DNA of 64,000 nucleotides from Hyphomonadaceae bacterium (GCA_023384105.1 JAHDXR010000003.1:248001-312000), one strand, 5' to 3'; positions 19,190 through 29,181 are shown, counted from the first letter of the stretch. Notes: generated by a model from the sequence alone, not told the origin. Numbers and translations: made by a program.

Positions 19190-20491
19190 TTAAAGGATGA
19201 AGCGCGACAGGTCGGCGTTCTTGGCCAGATCGCCGACGTTCTTGCGCACGTACTCCGCATCGATGCGCACGGTCTCGCCGTTGCGGTCCGGCGCGGAGAA
19301 GCTGATCTCGTCCAGCAGGCGCTCCATCACCGTCTGCAGCCGCCGCGCGCCGATATTCTCGACCGTCGTGTTCACGTCGGCCGCCACCGCCGCGATCGCC
19401 TCCACCGCATCGGCGGTGACCTCCAGCGTCACGCCCTCCGTCGCCATCAGCGCCTTGTATTGCGTGACGAGGCTCGCTTCCGGCTCCGTCAGGATGCGGC
19501 GGAAATCGTCGCGCGTGAGCGCCTTGAGCTCGACGCGGATCGGCAGCCGGCCCTGCAGCTCCGGCAGCAGATCCGATGGCTTGGCCACGTGGAAGGCGCC
19601 GGAGGCGATGAACAGGATGTGGTCCGTCTTCACCGGGCCGTACTTGGTGGTGACGATGGTGCCTTCGATCAGCGGCAGCAGATCGCGCTGCACGCCCTCG
19701 CGGCTTACATCGCCGCCGACGCGCTCCGAGCGCGACGCGATCTTGTCGATCTCATCGAGGAAGACGATGCCGTCCTCCGCCGTCAGCGACAGCGCTTCCT
19801 TCACCAGCGTGTCCTGATCGATCAGCTTGTCGCTTTCCTCGCGCACCAGCGGCTCGTAGGCTTCGTCCACCGTCATGCGCACGCGCTTGGTGCGGCGGCC
19901 GAACGCCTTGCCGAAGATCTCGCCGATATTGACCACGCCGACCCCCGGCTGGCCGGGAATGTCCAGCTGGCCGAGCGGCGAGGCGCTGTCCTCCACCTCG
20001 ATCTCGACCGCGGAGGCGCCGAGTTCGTTGCTGCGCAGCTTCTTGCGAAAAGACTCGCGCGTCGCCGCGCTCGCGCCCTGCCCCACCAGCGCATCGAGCA
20101 CACGCTCTTCCGCCGCCGCTTCGGCCCGCGCGCGCACTTCGCGGCGGCGCTTCTCGCGCGCCATGTTGAGCGCGACTTCCACCAGGTCGCGCACGATCTG
20201 CTCGACGTCGCGCCCGACATAACCGACCTCCGTGAACTTGGTCGCTTCCACCTTGAGAAACGGCGCGCCCGCAAGCTTGGCCAGGCGGCGCGCGATCTCG
20301 GTTTTGCCGACGCCGGTCGGGCCGATCATCAGGATGTTCTTCGGCGTGACTTCTTCGCGCAAATCTTCCGGCAACTGCTTGCGCCGCCAGCGGTTGCGCA
20401 GCGCGATGGCGACGGCGCGTTTCGCGTCGGCCTGGCCGACGATGAAGCGGTCGAGTTCGGAAACGATTTCGCGGGGAGAGAAATGGGTCAT
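19190..20491 (-). CDS. hslU: HslU, ATPase subunit of the HslVU protease
   Basis: 433 residues. HslU is the AAA+ unfoldase that feeds proteins to HslV. Walker [10 protein letters not shown] lies at 58-66, Walker B is in [11 protein letters not shown], and the I-domain lies between. The C-terminus ends in DLSRFIL, the tail that docks into HslV and activates it. The gene lies 61 bp downstream of hslV in the usual hslV-hslU order. The reading frame is full length. Confidence 0.98.
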   Translation of the reverse strand: MTHFSPREIVSELDRFIVGQADAKRAVAIALRNRWRRKQLPEDLREEVTPKNILMIGPTGVGKTEIARRLAKLAGAPFLKVEATKFTEVGYVGRDVEQIVRDLVEVALNMAREKRRREVRARAEAAAEERVLDALVGQGASAATRESFRKKLRSNELGASAVEIEVEDSASPLGQLDIPGQPGVGVVNIGEIFGKAFGRRTKRVRMTVDEAYEPLVREESDKLIDQDTLVKEALSLTAEDGIVFLDEIDKIASRSERVGGDVSREGVQRDLLPLIEGTIVTTKYGPVKTDHILFIASGAFHVAKPSDLLPELQGRLPIRVELKALTRDDFRRILTEPEASLVTQYKALMATEGVTLEVTADAVEAIAAVAADVNTTVENIGARRLQTVMERLLDEISFSAPDRNGETVRIDAEYVRKNVGDLAKNADLSRFIL

Positions 20492-20552
20492 CGCGCTTCA
20501 TCTAGGCGGGCCGGCCGGCCGCGTGAAGTGCGGCGCCGCGCGCCAGTCCGGA

Positions 20553-21098
20553 TCAGCCGCCGAGCGTTTCGATCGTGAGGTTGCCGTTTGTATAGACGCA
20601 GATGTCCGCCGCGATCGCCATCGCCTCGCGCGCGATTCCTTCGGCGTCATCGACGCGATCATACAGCGCCCGCGCCGCGGCGAGGGCGAAATTGCCGCCG
20701 GAGCCGACGGCGACGACCTTGTGTTCGGGGTCCAGCACGTCGCCGGCGCCGGTGATGAGAAAAGTTTCCGTCGCGTCGGCGACGATCAGCATGGCGTCGA
20801 GCCGCCGCAGCGCGCGGTCCGTGCGCCAGTCCTTGGCCAGCTCCACGCAGGCCCGCGCCAGTTGAGCCGGAAAACGCTCCAGCTTCTGCTCCAACCGCTC
20901 GAACAGCGCGAACGCATCGGCCGTCGCGCCGGCGAAGCCGACGATCACGGCGCCGCCCGCCAGCCGGCGCACCTTGCGCGCATTGCCCTTGAGGATCGTC
21001 GGCCCCGTGGAGACCTGCCCGTCGCCGGCGATCACGACTTTTCCGTTCTTACGGACGCACAGGATGGTCGTCCCATGCCAGCTCTGCTGCTCGCTCAT
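20553..21098 (-). CDS. hslV: HslV, peptidase subunit of the HslVU protease
   Basis: 181 residues from ATG 21098. HslV is a threonine protease related to proteasome beta subunits. The N-terminus MSEQQSWHG precedes [20 protein letters not shown], so Thr10 should become the N-terminal nucleophile after removal of a nine-residue propeptide; short propeptides ending in HG are common in alphaproteobacteria. The [16 protein letters not shown] and C-terminal CVYTN segments are conserved. It is co-transcribed with hslU. Confidence 0.97.
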   Translation of the reverse strand: MSEQQSWHGTTILCVRKNGKVVIAGDGQVSTGPTILKGNARKVRRLAGGAVIVGFAGATADAFALFERLEQKLERFPAQLARACVELAKDWRTDRALRRLDAMLIVADATETFLITGAGDVLDPEHKVVAVGSGGNFALAAARALYDRVDDAEGIAREAMAIAADICVYTNGNLTIETLGG

Positions 21099-21130
21099 GC
21101 CTGGAGATGTGGCGGAGCGGACGGCGCCGA

Positions 21131-23215
21131 TCAAGCCGCGTCTTCGGCTGCGACGTCGTCGCCGGCCTGGCGGCGCAGCAGTTCCGCGAATTCCGGCGCG
21201 GAGACCGCCGCGCCGTAGAAGAAGCCCTGCACCCATTTGCAGCCGCGTGCGGCCATGAACTCCATCTCCTCCCGCCGTTCGACGCCCTCGGCGACGACTT
21301 CGAGCCCCAGCGTGCGCGCCAGCGCCAGGATCATCTCGACGATAGCATCGGCCTGGGCGTCGCCGCGCTCCAGCGCGCGAACGAAGTGCTGATCGATCTT
21401 GATCACGTCGAACGGCAGCTTCGACAGCGCCGCGAGGCTCGAATGGCCGACGCCGAAATCGTCGATGGCAAGCCGCACGCCGGCGTCGCGCAGCGGTTCG
21501 ATGATGCGCAGCGCGCGGTCGGGATCCTCGAGCGCGACGGACTCGGTGATCTCCAGCTCAAGCTGCTCCGGCGCCAGGCCCGCATGCTGCACCACGCGCA
21601 GCACGTTCTCCGCGAAGCGGTCGCTACGGAACTGCAGCGCCGAAACGTTGACCGCCACTTTCGCCGGCTGCCCCGCCCTGGCCCACGCCGCCGCCTTCCA
21701 GCACGCCTCGCGCATGATCGCATCCGAGAGCGGGCCGATCAGTCCGCTTTCCTCCGCCACGGGAATGAACCGGCCGGGGCTGATGATGGTGCGGTCCGGC
21801 CTGATCCAGCGCGCCAGCGCCTCGCACGCCTCGATGCGGCCGGTGGCGAGATTGATCTTCGGCTGGAAGTAGGCGCGGAACTCGTTGCGCTCCAGCGCCC
21901 CGCGCATCTCGCGCTCCAGCGTCAGCCGCGCCACGGCCTCGCGGTCCAGCGACTGGGTGAACACCTTCACCTTCGCCGGCGCGGTTTGCGCTGCGGCAAG
22001 CGCCATGCGCGCGCGCCTCACCACCGCGTCGGCGTCGCGTCCGTCCTGCGGCGCCAGCGCCACGCCGCAGCAGGCGCTCAAGACCAGTTTGTGACTGCGC
22101 CAGTCGAACGGCTGATTGAGCGCGGCGCCAAGGTGCTGGGCCATGCGCGCGGCGTCCGCTTGCGCCAGCTTCGGCGCGAACACCGCAAACTCGGCGGCGC
22201 CGAGGCGCGCGCACATCGTCGGCTCGTCGGAGCGCCGGACAATGCGGCTCACGGTGCGCACGGCCGAGCTAAGCTTGTCGGCGACCAGACGAAGCAGTTC
22301 GCGCGCCGCGTCCGGGTCCAGCGTCTGCATCAGCCGCGGCAGCCGATGGAATTCCACCAGGATCACGGCGCCCGAACCGTTCTGCAGAATGCAGTGATCG
22401 ACCTCGCGGACGAAGCGTTCCTGGTTCGGCAGCCGCGTCGCCGGATCGACGAAGGCGATTTCCTGGATTTGCCGCATCGACCGTTCGAGCCGCGCCGTCA
22501 TGTTGTTGAACGCATTGGCGAGGGTTTCGAACTCGTCGCCCGTATGCAGCTCGATCGCCTCGGCGGTCCCGCGCTCGCCGACGCGCTCGGCGAACCGTGC
22601 GAGCACATCGAGAGGCGCCGCCGCCTTGCGGACAACCCGAGCGGTCAGGATCATCGAGATCAGGATCAGGCAGGTCAGGCTCAGCAGCAGCGGCGCGATC
22701 GTCGTCAGCACGTCGAAGCGATAGGCGCCCGGCTCCCACATGCGGGTCACGGCGCCGATGACGTGGCCCTCGCGCACGATCGGCGCCGCCACAGCCACCG
22801 CGCCGTCGCTCAGCCGCTGATCGACGATCTCGCGCTGCTCCAGCGCGCGCCGCGCCAGCGCGTCCATGATTGCCGTGTCCGCCGCGCCGCCGCCCTCTTG
22901 CGCCAGCAGCGCGCCGCTTGCATCGCGGACGGCAAAGGCCCGCATGCCGTTGTTCTTGGTGACGCCCTCGATCCGGTGCGCAATGCCGGCGGCGTTGCCG
23001 CGCGCCAGAAAATCGCCGATCCGCGACGCCGCGCTCTCTGTGAGATCGCGGGCGATGGAGAGTTCGCGGCGCGAGACCTCGCTCTGCGCGCCCGTCAGCA
23101 CGACGCCCGTCGACAGCGCGGCGGTGACCGCCACCAGCAGCGTCGTGAACGCGATCGCGCGCGCGGCCAGTCCGCGAGGGCGGCGCAGCGGCGGCAAGCG
23201 TGACAACGGTATCAT
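21131..23215 (-). CDS. Membrane HAMP-GGDEF(degenerate)-EAL protein, probable c-di-GMP phosphodiesterase
   Basis: 694 residues from ATG 23215, which has GGAG seven bases upstream (a GTG 18 bp earlier is possible). Two membrane helices (20-42 and 170-192) enclose a periplasmic sensor region, followed by HAMP (193-245). The GGDEF-like domain (about 250-425) has GAAEF at 339-343, so cyclase activity should be lost. The EAL domain keeps its catalytic set: EAL at 465-467, [20 protein letters not shown] (585-593), KID (606-608) and AEGVE (642-646). Hydrolysis of c-di-GMP is the likely activity; the GGDEF relic may bind GTP. The sensed signal is unknown. Confidence 0.9.
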   Translation of the reverse strand: MIPLSRLPPLRRPRGLAARAIAFTTLLVAVTAALSTGVVLTGAQSEVSRRELSIARDLTESAASRIGDFLARGNAAGIAHRIEGVTKNNGMRAFAVRDASGALLAQEGGGAADTAIMDALARRALEQREIVDQRLSDGAVAVAAPIVREGHVIGAVTRMWEPGAYRFDVLTTIAPLLLSLTCLILISMILTARVVRKAAAPLDVLARFAERVGERGTAEAIELHTGDEFETLANAFNNMTARLERSMRQIQEIAFVDPATRLPNQERFVREVDHCILQNGSGAVILVEFHRLPRLMQTLDPDAARELLRLVADKLSSAVRTVSRIVRRSDEPTMCARLGAAEFAVFAPKLAQADAARMAQHLGAALNQPFDWRSHKLVLSACCGVALAPQDGRDADAVVRRARMALAAAQTAPAKVKVFTQSLDREAVARLTLEREMRGALERNEFRAYFQPKINLATGRIEACEALARWIRPDRTIISPGRFIPVAEESGLIGPLSDAIMREACWKAAAWARAGQPAKVAVNVSALQFRSDRFAENVLRVVQHAGLAPEQLELEITESVALEDPDRALRIIEPLRDAGVRLAIDDFGVGHSSLAALSKLPFDVIKIDQHFVRALERGDAQADAIVEMILALARTLGLEVVAEGVERREEMEFMAARGCKWVQGFFYGAAVSAPEFAELLRRQAGDDVAAEDAA

Positions 23216-23323
23216 CGGCGCTCCAACGAACACGCCCGCGAGCGTGCGCGCGCAGAGTTGAGCAAAATGGTTAGAACCTACTGAAAGTTTAGGCGTTTTT
23301 GGTGAACGGCGCGGTGACGAAGC

Positions 23324-23860
23324 TTAAGCTTCGGTTTCCCGCGGCCGCTTCAGAAACACGTAGAACGCGCCGGCGCCGCCGTGCGCGCGGTGCGCCGGCG
23401 CGACGCCGGAGATCAGCGGCCGCACTTCCGGCGAGCCCAGCCAGTCCGGCAGCCGGCGCTTCAGCACCCCTTCCCCGCCGCGGCCAACGCCCGTGATCAC
23501 GATCACGGTCCTGTCGCCGCGCGCGTGGGCGGCGTGGAGAAACCGCGTCAACGCGGCGCGCGCGGTCTCCTGAGTGTGGCCGTGCAGATCCAGCTTGCCG
23601 CCGATGTCCAGTTTGCCCCGGCGGACCCGCTTCTCCGCGCCGCGGCTCGGCACGGGCGCAGCGACCGGACGCGGCTTCGGCGGCGACACGGCAGGCGCTG
23701 TCGGCCGCGCCGCGCGCGCCGCGCGCGGTGCGGCCTTTGACGCAGGCTCGTGCTCAGGCTCATCAGCCGGCAAGGGCCGGCGGCGCACCTTCACGTTCGT
23801 GGCGACGCGCCGCCACAGCTTCTTCTCTTCGCTAGTGAGATCGCGCCTGCTTTTGCTCAC
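23324..23860 (-). CDS. Smr (MutS2 C-terminal-like) domain protein
   Basis: 178 residues. The N-terminal half is basic and Pro/Ala-rich (low complexity, about residues 25-80). The C-terminal half is a Smr domain with KLDLHGHTQETAR (about 88-100) and VITGVGRGGEGVLKRRLP (about 120-137). Stand-alone Smr proteins are nucleases or nucleic-acid binding proteins; the LDLHG motif is the one linked to endonuclease activity. Its start overlaps the stop of the upstream Tim44-like gene by four bases (ATGA), so the two are coupled. A specific substrate is unknown. Confidence 0.88.
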   Translation of the reverse strand: MSKSRRDLTSEEKKLWRRVATNVKVRRRPLPADEPEHEPASKAAPRAARAARPTAPAVSPPKPRPVAAPVPSRGAEKRVRRGKLDIGGKLDLHGHTQETARAALTRFLHAAHARGDRTVIVITGVGRGGEGVLKRRLPDWLGSPEVRPLISGVAPAHRAHGGAGAFYVFLKRPRETEA

Positions 23861-24456
23861 GCCGCCTGGACGCGCGAGAGCAGCCAGTTCGGATCGGAGG
23901 CGCGGACGTTGCGTTCGAAGGTCCAGCGTTCGCGCGCGTCGCGCACGCCATGCGCGCCTTCCGCCAGCTCGGCCTCGAACTTCACCGTCACCCGCGCCGT
24001 ATCGCCGCTCAGCGCCGCTTCGACGATCTCAGCCGATTTGAGCCGCACCAGTTCAGGCACCGTATCGCCCTCCGCGCGTTTGGTGATCGCCGCGGCGTAG
24101 GATTCGTAAACGCGCGGCGTCAGCAGCCCGCGCAGCGTGGCCGCGTCGCCCTTCGCAAACGCGTTGACGATCATCTCGTAGGCGGCGCGCGAACCGACGA
24201 CGAAATGCTCGACGTCGAAATTCGGATCGGCGCGGACGATCGCCATCAGCCCCTGCCCGGCAGGCCCCGAGGCCGCCTGCGGCGAGAGCGGCTGCGCGCC
24301 CGGCATCTCGCGCGGCATCTGGCCCTGCACCGGCGCCGGCTGGGGCTGCGATGGGCGTTCCGCGCCCGTGCGCTTGCCCAAAGTCGTGTACAGCCGGAAC
24401 AGCACGAAGCCGGCCACGAACGCCAGTATCAGGATTTCGATCAGGGACTGATCCAA
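23857..24456 (-). CDS. Tim44/TimA-like membrane-anchored protein
   Basis: 199 residues. One N-terminal membrane helix (about 6-22) is followed by a Pro/Gln-rich linker (30-65), then a Tim44-like domain with FDVEHFVVGSRAAYEMIVNAFAKGD, LRGLLTPRVYESYAAAI and a C-terminal ERWTFERNVRASDPNWLLSRVQA, all typical of the alphaproteobacterial homologues of mitochondrial Tim44. In Caulobacter the homologue is envelope-associated. Proximity to secB (divergent, 141 bp apart) is conserved in relatives. The exact role is uncertain. Confidence 0.92.
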   Translation of the reverse strand: MDQSLIEILILAFVAGFVLFRLYTTLGKRTGAERPSQPQPAPVQGQMPREMPGAQPLSPQAASGPAGQGLMAIVRADPNFDVEHFVVGSRAAYEMIVNAFAKGDAATLRGLLTPRVYESYAAAITKRAEGDTVPELVRLKSAEIVEAALSGDTARVTVKFEAELAEGAHGVRDARERWTFERNVRASDPNWLLSRVQAA

Positions 24457-24597
24457 CGCCTTGCTCCACCGCGCATTCGCTCTGCGCGGAATTAAGATAA
24501 TGCCAACAGGCGGCTACTTCTAGCGCGGTTGCGTCGCGCCCTCTCCCGCCCCATTCTAGCCGCCTAGTTCCCAGGCCACCCCAGCGAAAGTTGGCGC

Positions 24598-25131
24598 ATG
24601 AACACCCATTCCGCGCCCGAGGGCGCCCCGATACCAGCGGATTCGCCTCATCTGCGGGTTCTCGCTCAATATGTGAAGGAGATGTCATTTCGCAACGTCA
24701 TGGGCGCCACCGCTCAGGCCTATGACATCCAGCCGACCATCGACATGGGCGTGGAGGTGAAATCGCGCCCCATCGGCCAGGGCGAGGCGATGGAGGTGGA
24801 CCTGTGCATGAACGTGCAGGCTAAGCGCCAGGACGTGCTGATGTTTTCGGTCGACCTGGTCTATTCCGGTCTTTTTCAGTTCATGAACGTGCGCCCCGAC
24901 GACGTCGAGCCGCTGATCTGGATCGAGTGCCCTCGCCTGCTGTTCCCGTTCAGCCGCCAGATCCTGGCCGAGGTCACCCGCGAAGGCGGCTATCCGCCGC
25001 TGCTGATCAACCCGATCGACTTCGCGCCGCTCTACTGGGCCGAGCTGCGCGAGCGGCAAACCCGCGGCGACGTGCCGCTCGCCGGCGCCGCCCAAGACGG
25101 CAGCGGCGCCTCATCGGCCAACGCGTTCTAA
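24598..25131 (+). CDS. secB: Protein-export chaperone SecB
   Basis: 177 residues. SecB keeps precursor proteins unfolded and hands them to SecA. Conserved blocks include LAQYVKEMSFRNV, the central EVDLCMNVQAKR strands, VYSGLFQF, and the C-terminal half ECPRLLFPFSRQILAEVTREGGYPPLLI followed by INPIDFAPLYW. The N- and C-terminal tails are flexible. A palindromic element starts seven bases after the stop. In relatives secB lies close to the origin, as here. Confidence 0.97.
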   Translation: MNTHSAPEGAPIPADSPHLRVLAQYVKEMSFRNVMGATAQAYDIQPTIDMGVEVKSRPIGQGEAMEVDLCMNVQAKRQDVLMFSVDLVYSGLFQFMNVRPDDVEPLIWIECPRLLFPFSRQILAEVTREGGYPPLLINPIDFAPLYWAELRERQTRGDVPLAGAAQDGSGASSANAF

Positions 25132-25137
25132 GCCCCT

Positions 25138-25253
25138 ATGGACCGCCGGCGTCCCGCCGGCCCGGCCGGTACTTTTGAAGAGGGGAGCGCGGCGGAACCG
25201 CGCAGTCCAGCCTTTACAGATTCGCGCATGCCGGCGGGACGCCGGCGGTCCAT
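25138..25253. repeat. Palindromic element copy E (116 bp)
   Basis: Full copy with both terminal inverted repeats. The core is in the orientation of copy A, opposite to B, C and D. It occupies nearly all of the 135 bp between convergent secB and dnaQ. The outermost bases extend the symmetry by one (TATGG...CCATA). Confidence 0.9.
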
Positions 25254-25266
25254 AGGACGCAGCGCC

Positions 25267-26007
25267 TTAGCTCACCTTCAGCCACAGCGCGTTCGGCCCG
25301 AGCTTCTGCACGAACGCCTCATGCGCGGCGCGCTCTTCGTCTGTGCCGCGCGGCGCGAGCGGCGTCGGCCGCGGCTGCCGGCGTACGAACTCGATCGACC
25401 GCTGCGCCGCCGCGCTTTCGGACGCCGCCTCGCCCGCATCGAACGCCAGCCGCTGCTCGCGCCCGCCTTTGAGATGCAGATACACTTCCGCGAGAATGCG
25501 CGAGTCGATCAGAGCGCCGTGTCCGCCCGCGCCTTTGCGCGCGGCAAGATCGAAGCCGTAGCGGTCGAGCTGGAAGCGCTTCGCCAACGCATCGAGCGAG
25601 CACGACGCGCCAGGAAAGCGCTTGCGCGCGATGGCCAGCGTATCGACGAAGCGGCCGTTGCCCAGGATGTCGCGGCCGCAGCGCCTCAGCTCGGCGTTGA
25701 GGAAGCCCTGGTCGAACGCCGCGTTGTGCGCAACCAGGGGCGAGTCGGCGATGAAATCGAGCAGTTCTTCCGCCGCCTCGGCGAAGCGGCGGTGGTTGCG
25801 CAGAAACTCGAGCCGCAGGCCGTGGACCCGCACGACCTCCTCCGGCACGTCCCGCTCGGGATTGAAATAGGCGTGAAATTCGCGGCCCGTGCGCTCGAGA
25901 TTGATCACCTCCACACAGCCGATCTCGACAATGCGGTCGCGCTGCTTCGGGTCCTCGTGCTCCGGAAAGACGCCCGTGGTTTCCGTGTCGAACAAAATCT
26001 CGCGCAT
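25267..26007 (-). CDS. dnaQ: DNA polymerase III epsilon subunit (proofreading exonuclease)
   Basis: 246 residues. DEDDh exonuclease motifs: Exo I FDTETTG with Asp7 and Glu9, Exo II around LVAHNAAFDQGFLN, and Exo III HGALIDSRILAEVY with the catalytic His and Asp. The C-terminal tail after about residue 185 is the segment that contacts the alpha subunit. The gene is the last of the ppsR-maf-aroE-coaE-dnaQ operon, nine bases after coaE, an order known next to alphaproteobacterial origins. Confidence 0.96.
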   Translation of the reverse strand: MREILFDTETTGVFPEHEDPKQRDRIVEIGCVEVINLERTGREFHAYFNPERDVPEEVVRVHGLRLEFLRNHRRFAEAAEELLDFIADSPLVAHNAAFDQGFLNAELRRCGRDILGNGRFVDTLAIARKRFPGASCSLDALAKRFQLDRYGFDLAARKGAGGHGALIDSRILAEVYLHLKGGREQRLAFDAGEAASESAAAQRSIEFVRRQPRPTPLAPRGTDEERAAHEAFVQKLGPNALWLKVS

Positions 26008-26016
26008 GCTTTGGGG

Positions 26017-26610
26017 CTAATCCTGTTCGCGCAGCGCGTCCAGCACGGCGCGGGCCTGCGCGCGCGTGGCCTCCAGCGACCCGCCGGTGTCGATGACGAA
26101 ATCGGCCCGCGCGCGCTTTTCCGCATCGGGCGTCTGCCGCGCCAGGATCGCTTCGAACTTCTCCGCCGTCATGCCGGGCCGCGCCAGCACGCGCTCACGC
26201 TGCACGTCGGCCGCGGCCGAAACCACCGCCACCTTGTCCACCAGCTTCGCGCCGCCGCTCTCGAACAGCAGCGGAATGTCGAGCACGACCACCTTCGTTC
26301 CCGCGTCGCGGTTCGTCTGCAGAAACTCCGCCTGCGCCTGGCGCACCAGCGGATGCACGATCATTTCCAGCCGCTTGATCGCCGCCTCGTCGCCGACCAC
26401 CCGGCGCGACAGCGCTTCGCGATCGACCGCGCCATCCACGGTCACGCCGGGAAACGCGGCTTCCACCGGCGCCGCCGCCGCGCCGCCGGCGGCGTAGAGC
26501 GCATGCACCGCGGCGTCCGAGTCGAACACCGGCGCGCCCTCCTCCGCGAACATCTTGCCCACGGTGGACTTACCCATGCCGATCGAGCCGGTGAGGCCGA
26601 GAACAATCAT
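26017..26610 (-). CDS. coaE: Dephospho-CoA kinase
   Basis: 197 residues from ATG 26610; the longer upstream frame is a shifted reading of aroE. CoaE catalyses the last step of CoA synthesis. The P-loop [13 protein letters not shown] lies at 5-17, [10 protein letters not shown] supplies the catalytic aspartate region, and [11 protein letters not shown] and the [18 protein letters not shown] signature near the C-terminus are typical. The start overlaps the aroE stop (ATGA, 26607-26610), indicating translational coupling. Confidence 0.97.
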   Translation of the reverse strand: MIVLGLTGSIGMGKSTVGKMFAEEGAPVFDSDAAVHALYAAGGAAAAPVEAAFPGVTVDGAVDREALSRRVVGDEAAIKRLEMIVHPLVRQAQAEFLQTNRDAGTKVVVLDIPLLFESGGAKLVDKVAVVSAAADVQRERVLARPGMTAEKFEAILARQTPDAEKRARADFVIDTGGSLEATRAQARAVLDALREQD

Positions 26611-27428
26611 TGCAGCGCCGCGACCAAACGTTGGCGCGCCTTCGCCGTATCCGGCCTGACGCCGAACCACAGTTCGAATGCGCGCGCGCCTTGATGGATC
26701 AGCATGCCCAGGCCGTCCATCGTCGTCAGCCCGCGCGCGTGCGCCGCGCGCAGCAGCTCGGTCTCGAGCGGGCGATAGACGATGTCCGCCACAATCGCCG
26801 TCGAGCGGCACACTGCAACCGGCCACTCGTGCTGCGCCTGGCCTTCCATGCCGAGCGTCGTCGTCTGCACGATCAGGTCCGCCGCGCCGAAGCCGCGCTC
26901 CAGATCGTCCCAGCGCAGCACCCGCCCGTTCCGCAGCGCCGCCGCCGCCGCTTCCCCGCGCGCATGCGTGCGGTTGGCGTAATAGACATTATCCACGAAC
27001 GGCGAGAGCGCTTGGCCGATCCCCGCCGCCGCTCCGCCCGCGCCGACGATCAGCACGCGCTTCACCCGCGTGCGCCAGTCCGGCGCAGCTTCGGAAAGCG
27101 CGTCGAGAAAGCCCGCGCCATCCGTGTTGAACGCGGAGAGAAAGCCGTCTTCATCCCAGCGCAGCACGTTGGCGACGCTGACGTCGCCGCGGTCCGCCGC
27201 CTGCGCGGCGGCTTCCTTGTGCGGCACCGTCACGTTGAGCCCGCCGAAGCCGAAGCCCCTGAGCGCGCGGATGGACGCCACCGGATGCGCCGCCTTCAGC
27301 GCCAGCGCGACATAGACCGCATCGATCCCATGATCGGCCATCCAGCCATTGTGCATGATCGGCGACAACGAATGGCCGACCGGATCGCCGATGACGCCGA
27401 ACACTTTTGTCTTGGCGGTGATGGTCAT
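26607..27428 (-). CDS. aroE: Shikimate dehydrogenase
   Basis: 273 residues. It reduces 3-dehydroshikimate with NADPH in aromatic amino acid synthesis. The N-terminal substrate site [14 protein letters not shown], the catalytic lysine in [10 protein letters not shown], Asp in FNTDGAGF, and the NADP loop [12 protein letters not shown] with downstream NRT are all visible. The C-terminal [18 protein letters not shown] closes the active site. It is coupled by ATGA overlaps to maf upstream and coaE downstream. Confidence 0.97.
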   Translation of the reverse strand: MTITAKTKVFGVIGDPVGHSLSPIMHNGWMADHGIDAVYVALALKAAHPVASIRALRGFGFGGLNVTVPHKEAAAQAADRGDVSVANVLRWDEDGFLSAFNTDGAGFLDALSEAAPDWRTRVKRVLIVGAGGAAAGIGQALSPFVDNVYYANRTHARGEAAAAALRNGRVLRWDDLERGFGAADLIVQTTTLGMEGQAQHEWPVAVCRSTAIVADIVYRPLETELLRAAHARGLTTMDGLGMLIHQGARAFELWFGVRPDTAKARQRLVAALQ

Positions 27429-28015
27429 GCGCGCACGACCCCATGTTCGCGCAGGAACGCCAGCAGCGGCAGCAAGGGCAGTCCGAGCACGGAGAAGAAA
27501 TCCCCTTCCACGCGCTCGAACAATTGCGCGCCCAAGCCTTCGAGCTGATAGGCGCCGACGGAGCGCAGCACATCGTCCCCCGCGTACCGCATGTAATCGT
27601 CGAGGAAATCGTCCGAGAACGCGCGCATCTTCAGCTTCGGCGTATCGATATGCCGCCAGATCGCTGCGCCGTCGCGGGTGATCGTCGCCGCAGTGATCAG
27701 TTCGTGCGTGCGGCCACGCAGGCGCAGCAGATGCTGGCGCGCTTCGGCCGCGCTCCTCGGCTTGTCCAGCACCTCGCCCTCGACCGCCAGCATCTGGTCG
27801 GCGCCGATCACCAGGCCGGCGCGTTTCCGTGAAACGGAAAGCGCTTTCAGCTCCGCCAGCGCATTGGCCTGATCGCGCGGACTCAAGCCCTCCCGGCGCA
27901 GGCTGGCCTTGGCCCCCTCCTCATCCATCTGCGGAAGCTCGACCGCGAAATCGAGCCCCGCCGCCTGCAGCATCTGCCGGCGCGCTGCGCTTCCGGAAGC
28001 GAGGATCAGCGTCAC
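27425..28015 (-). CDS. maf: Maf family nucleotide pyrophosphatase
   Basis: 196 residues. Maf proteins hydrolyse non-canonical or selected nucleoside triphosphates to monophosphates. The N-terminal LILASGSAARRQMLQAAGL holds the conserved SxSxxR signature, GADQMLAVEGEVLDKP the acidic and Lys residues, and RSVGAYQLEGLGAQLFE the C-terminal substrate loop. Sequence alone does not separate the dTTP/UTP type from the m7GTP type. It overlaps ppsR and aroE by four bases on each side. Confidence 0.95.
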   Translation of the reverse strand: MTLILASGSAARRQMLQAAGLDFAVELPQMDEEGAKASLRREGLSPRDQANALAELKALSVSRKRAGLVIGADQMLAVEGEVLDKPRSAAEARQHLLRLRGRTHELITAATITRDGAAIWRHIDTPKLKMRAFSDDFLDDYMRYAGDDVLRSVGAYQLEGLGAQLFERVEGDFFSVLGLPLLPLLAFLREHGVVRA

Positions 28016-28839
28016 TGTTCGCGATGCTCCGCCAATAGGTTGAGCACTTGCGCCGCCGTCTCCTCGATCGAGCGCCGCGAGACGTCGATCGTCGGCCAGC
28101 CCTCGCGCTCGAACAGTTTCTGCGCTTCCATCACTTCCCGCCGCACCGCGTCTTCATCTGTATAATCGCCGGCGCGCGTTTCCTTCATCGCGGCGAGACG
28201 ATTGCGCCGGATATGAATGAGCCGGTCCGCCGTGATCAGCAGCCCCACCACCAGCGGGCGGTTTTCCTGGAACAGAATGTCCGGCAGCGGCACGCCCGGC
28301 ACGATCGGCACGTTCGCCGCCTTCACGCCGCGATGGGCCAGATAGACGCTGGTCGGCGTTTTCGAGGTGCGACTGACGCCGACGAGAATCACGTCGGCCG
28401 CCAACAGCTCCACCGCCTGCTGGCCGTCGTCGTGGTACATGGCGTAATCGAGCGCGTCGATGCGCTTGAAATATTCCGCATTGAGCCGCCGCGCCGCCCC
28501 TACCCGGTGGTTGAGCTCCAGCCCGAGATAGCGCGAGGTGATGTCCAGCACCGGATCGAGCACCGCCACGCACGGCATGTTCATCCTGGCGCAGGCGTCT
28601 TCGAGCATCGCCCGATGTTCCAGGCTCGACAGCGTGAACATCACCAGGCCCGGCGCCTCCTCGATCTCCCGGATCACCCGCTCCAACTGTCGCGCCGAGC
28701 GGACCAGGAAGTAGGAGTGTTCCACCGGCAGGATGTTGTCGAACTGGGCGCAGGTGGCGCGCATGACCCCGGCCAGGGTCTCGCCGGTCGAGTCCGAGAC
28801 CAGGTGCACATTGAAATAGATGGCCAGCCGTTCGCGCAT
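28012..28839 (-). CDS. ppsR: PPDK regulatory protein family (DUF299, RP001 type)
   Basis: 275 residues from ATG 28839 (MRERLAIYFNVHLVSDSTGET); a longer frame reaches upstream into the candidate origin but shows no coding signal. The family phosphorylates and dephosphorylates pyruvate phosphate dikinase or PEP synthase. The P-loop-like GVSRTSKTPTSVYLAHRG and the IRRNRL segment near the C-terminus are signatures. In Rickettsia the homologue is RP001, one of the two genes flanking the origin; in Caulobacter it likewise faces hemE across the origin. It is the first gene of a five-gene coupled operon. Confidence 0.93.
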   Translation of the reverse strand: MRERLAIYFNVHLVSDSTGETLAGVMRATCAQFDNILPVEHSYFLVRSARQLERVIREIEEAPGLVMFTLSSLEHRAMLEDACARMNMPCVAVLDPVLDITSRYLGLELNHRVGAARRLNAEYFKRIDALDYAMYHDDGQQAVELLAADVILVGVSRTSKTPTSVYLAHRGVKAANVPIVPGVPLPDILFQENRPLVVGLLITADRLIHIRRNRLAAMKETRAGDYTDEDAVRREVMEAQKLFEREGWPTIDVSRRSIEETAAQVLNLLAEHREQ

Positions 28840-29181
28840 GTCGGCGTCACATATCAGGCCTGGCGAGGATGTGGACAAGCTGTTGGCGAGCGCCCGGCTA
28901 AACCGGCCGCGAGCCGGAGAGGCGTCCCCGAGGCGCGGTTTTCCCTTCCCGGGCGCCCGATTCCCTAAACGGCTTTCCACAGCGGGACCCTGCGGCCAAA
29001 AAGGAATCGCCCCCGCGCCCTCTCGACAACAAAGCCTCTATCGCCAACAGCTTCCGCCGCGGCACCGGCTTGAATAAGTCTGTGGACGGCCTGTGAACAT
29101 CCGAGTTGCCCTGGTTTACGGATCGCCACAACAACGAGTCCTCATTAATCGAGATTCAGATTTTAAGTTTGGAAGGAAGAC
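28840..29181. other. Probable chromosomal replication origin (oriC) between ppsR and hemE
   Basis: 342 non-coding bases between divergent ppsR and hemE, the gene pair known to flank the origin in Caulobacter and Rickettsia. Visible signals: TGTGGACAA at 28870-28878, whose complement TTGTCCACA differs from the DnaA box TTATCCACA at one position; weaker boxes CTTTCCACA (28973-28981), TGTGGACGG (29081-29089) and TGTGAACAT (29092-29100); four GANTC sites (28959, 29004, 29136, 29153), the CcrM methylation sequence; and an AT-rich stretch at 29141-29170 (22 of 30 bases A/T) as a possible unwinding site. The last also serves the hemE promoter region. No full CtrA site was found, and no dnaA gene lies in the window. 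Confidence 0.7.

Noticed and set aside
27823-27835. GTTTCCGTGAAAC inside maf resembling parS
   Set aside because: It is one base short of the 14-bp core, lies in well-conserved coding sequence far from the cluster at 37-41 kb, and can be explained by codons.
29145-29166. Two TTAA half-sites as a CtrA box in the candidate origin
   Set aside because: The spacing is 14 bases rather than the 7 required between TTAA halves, and the region is generally AT-rich.
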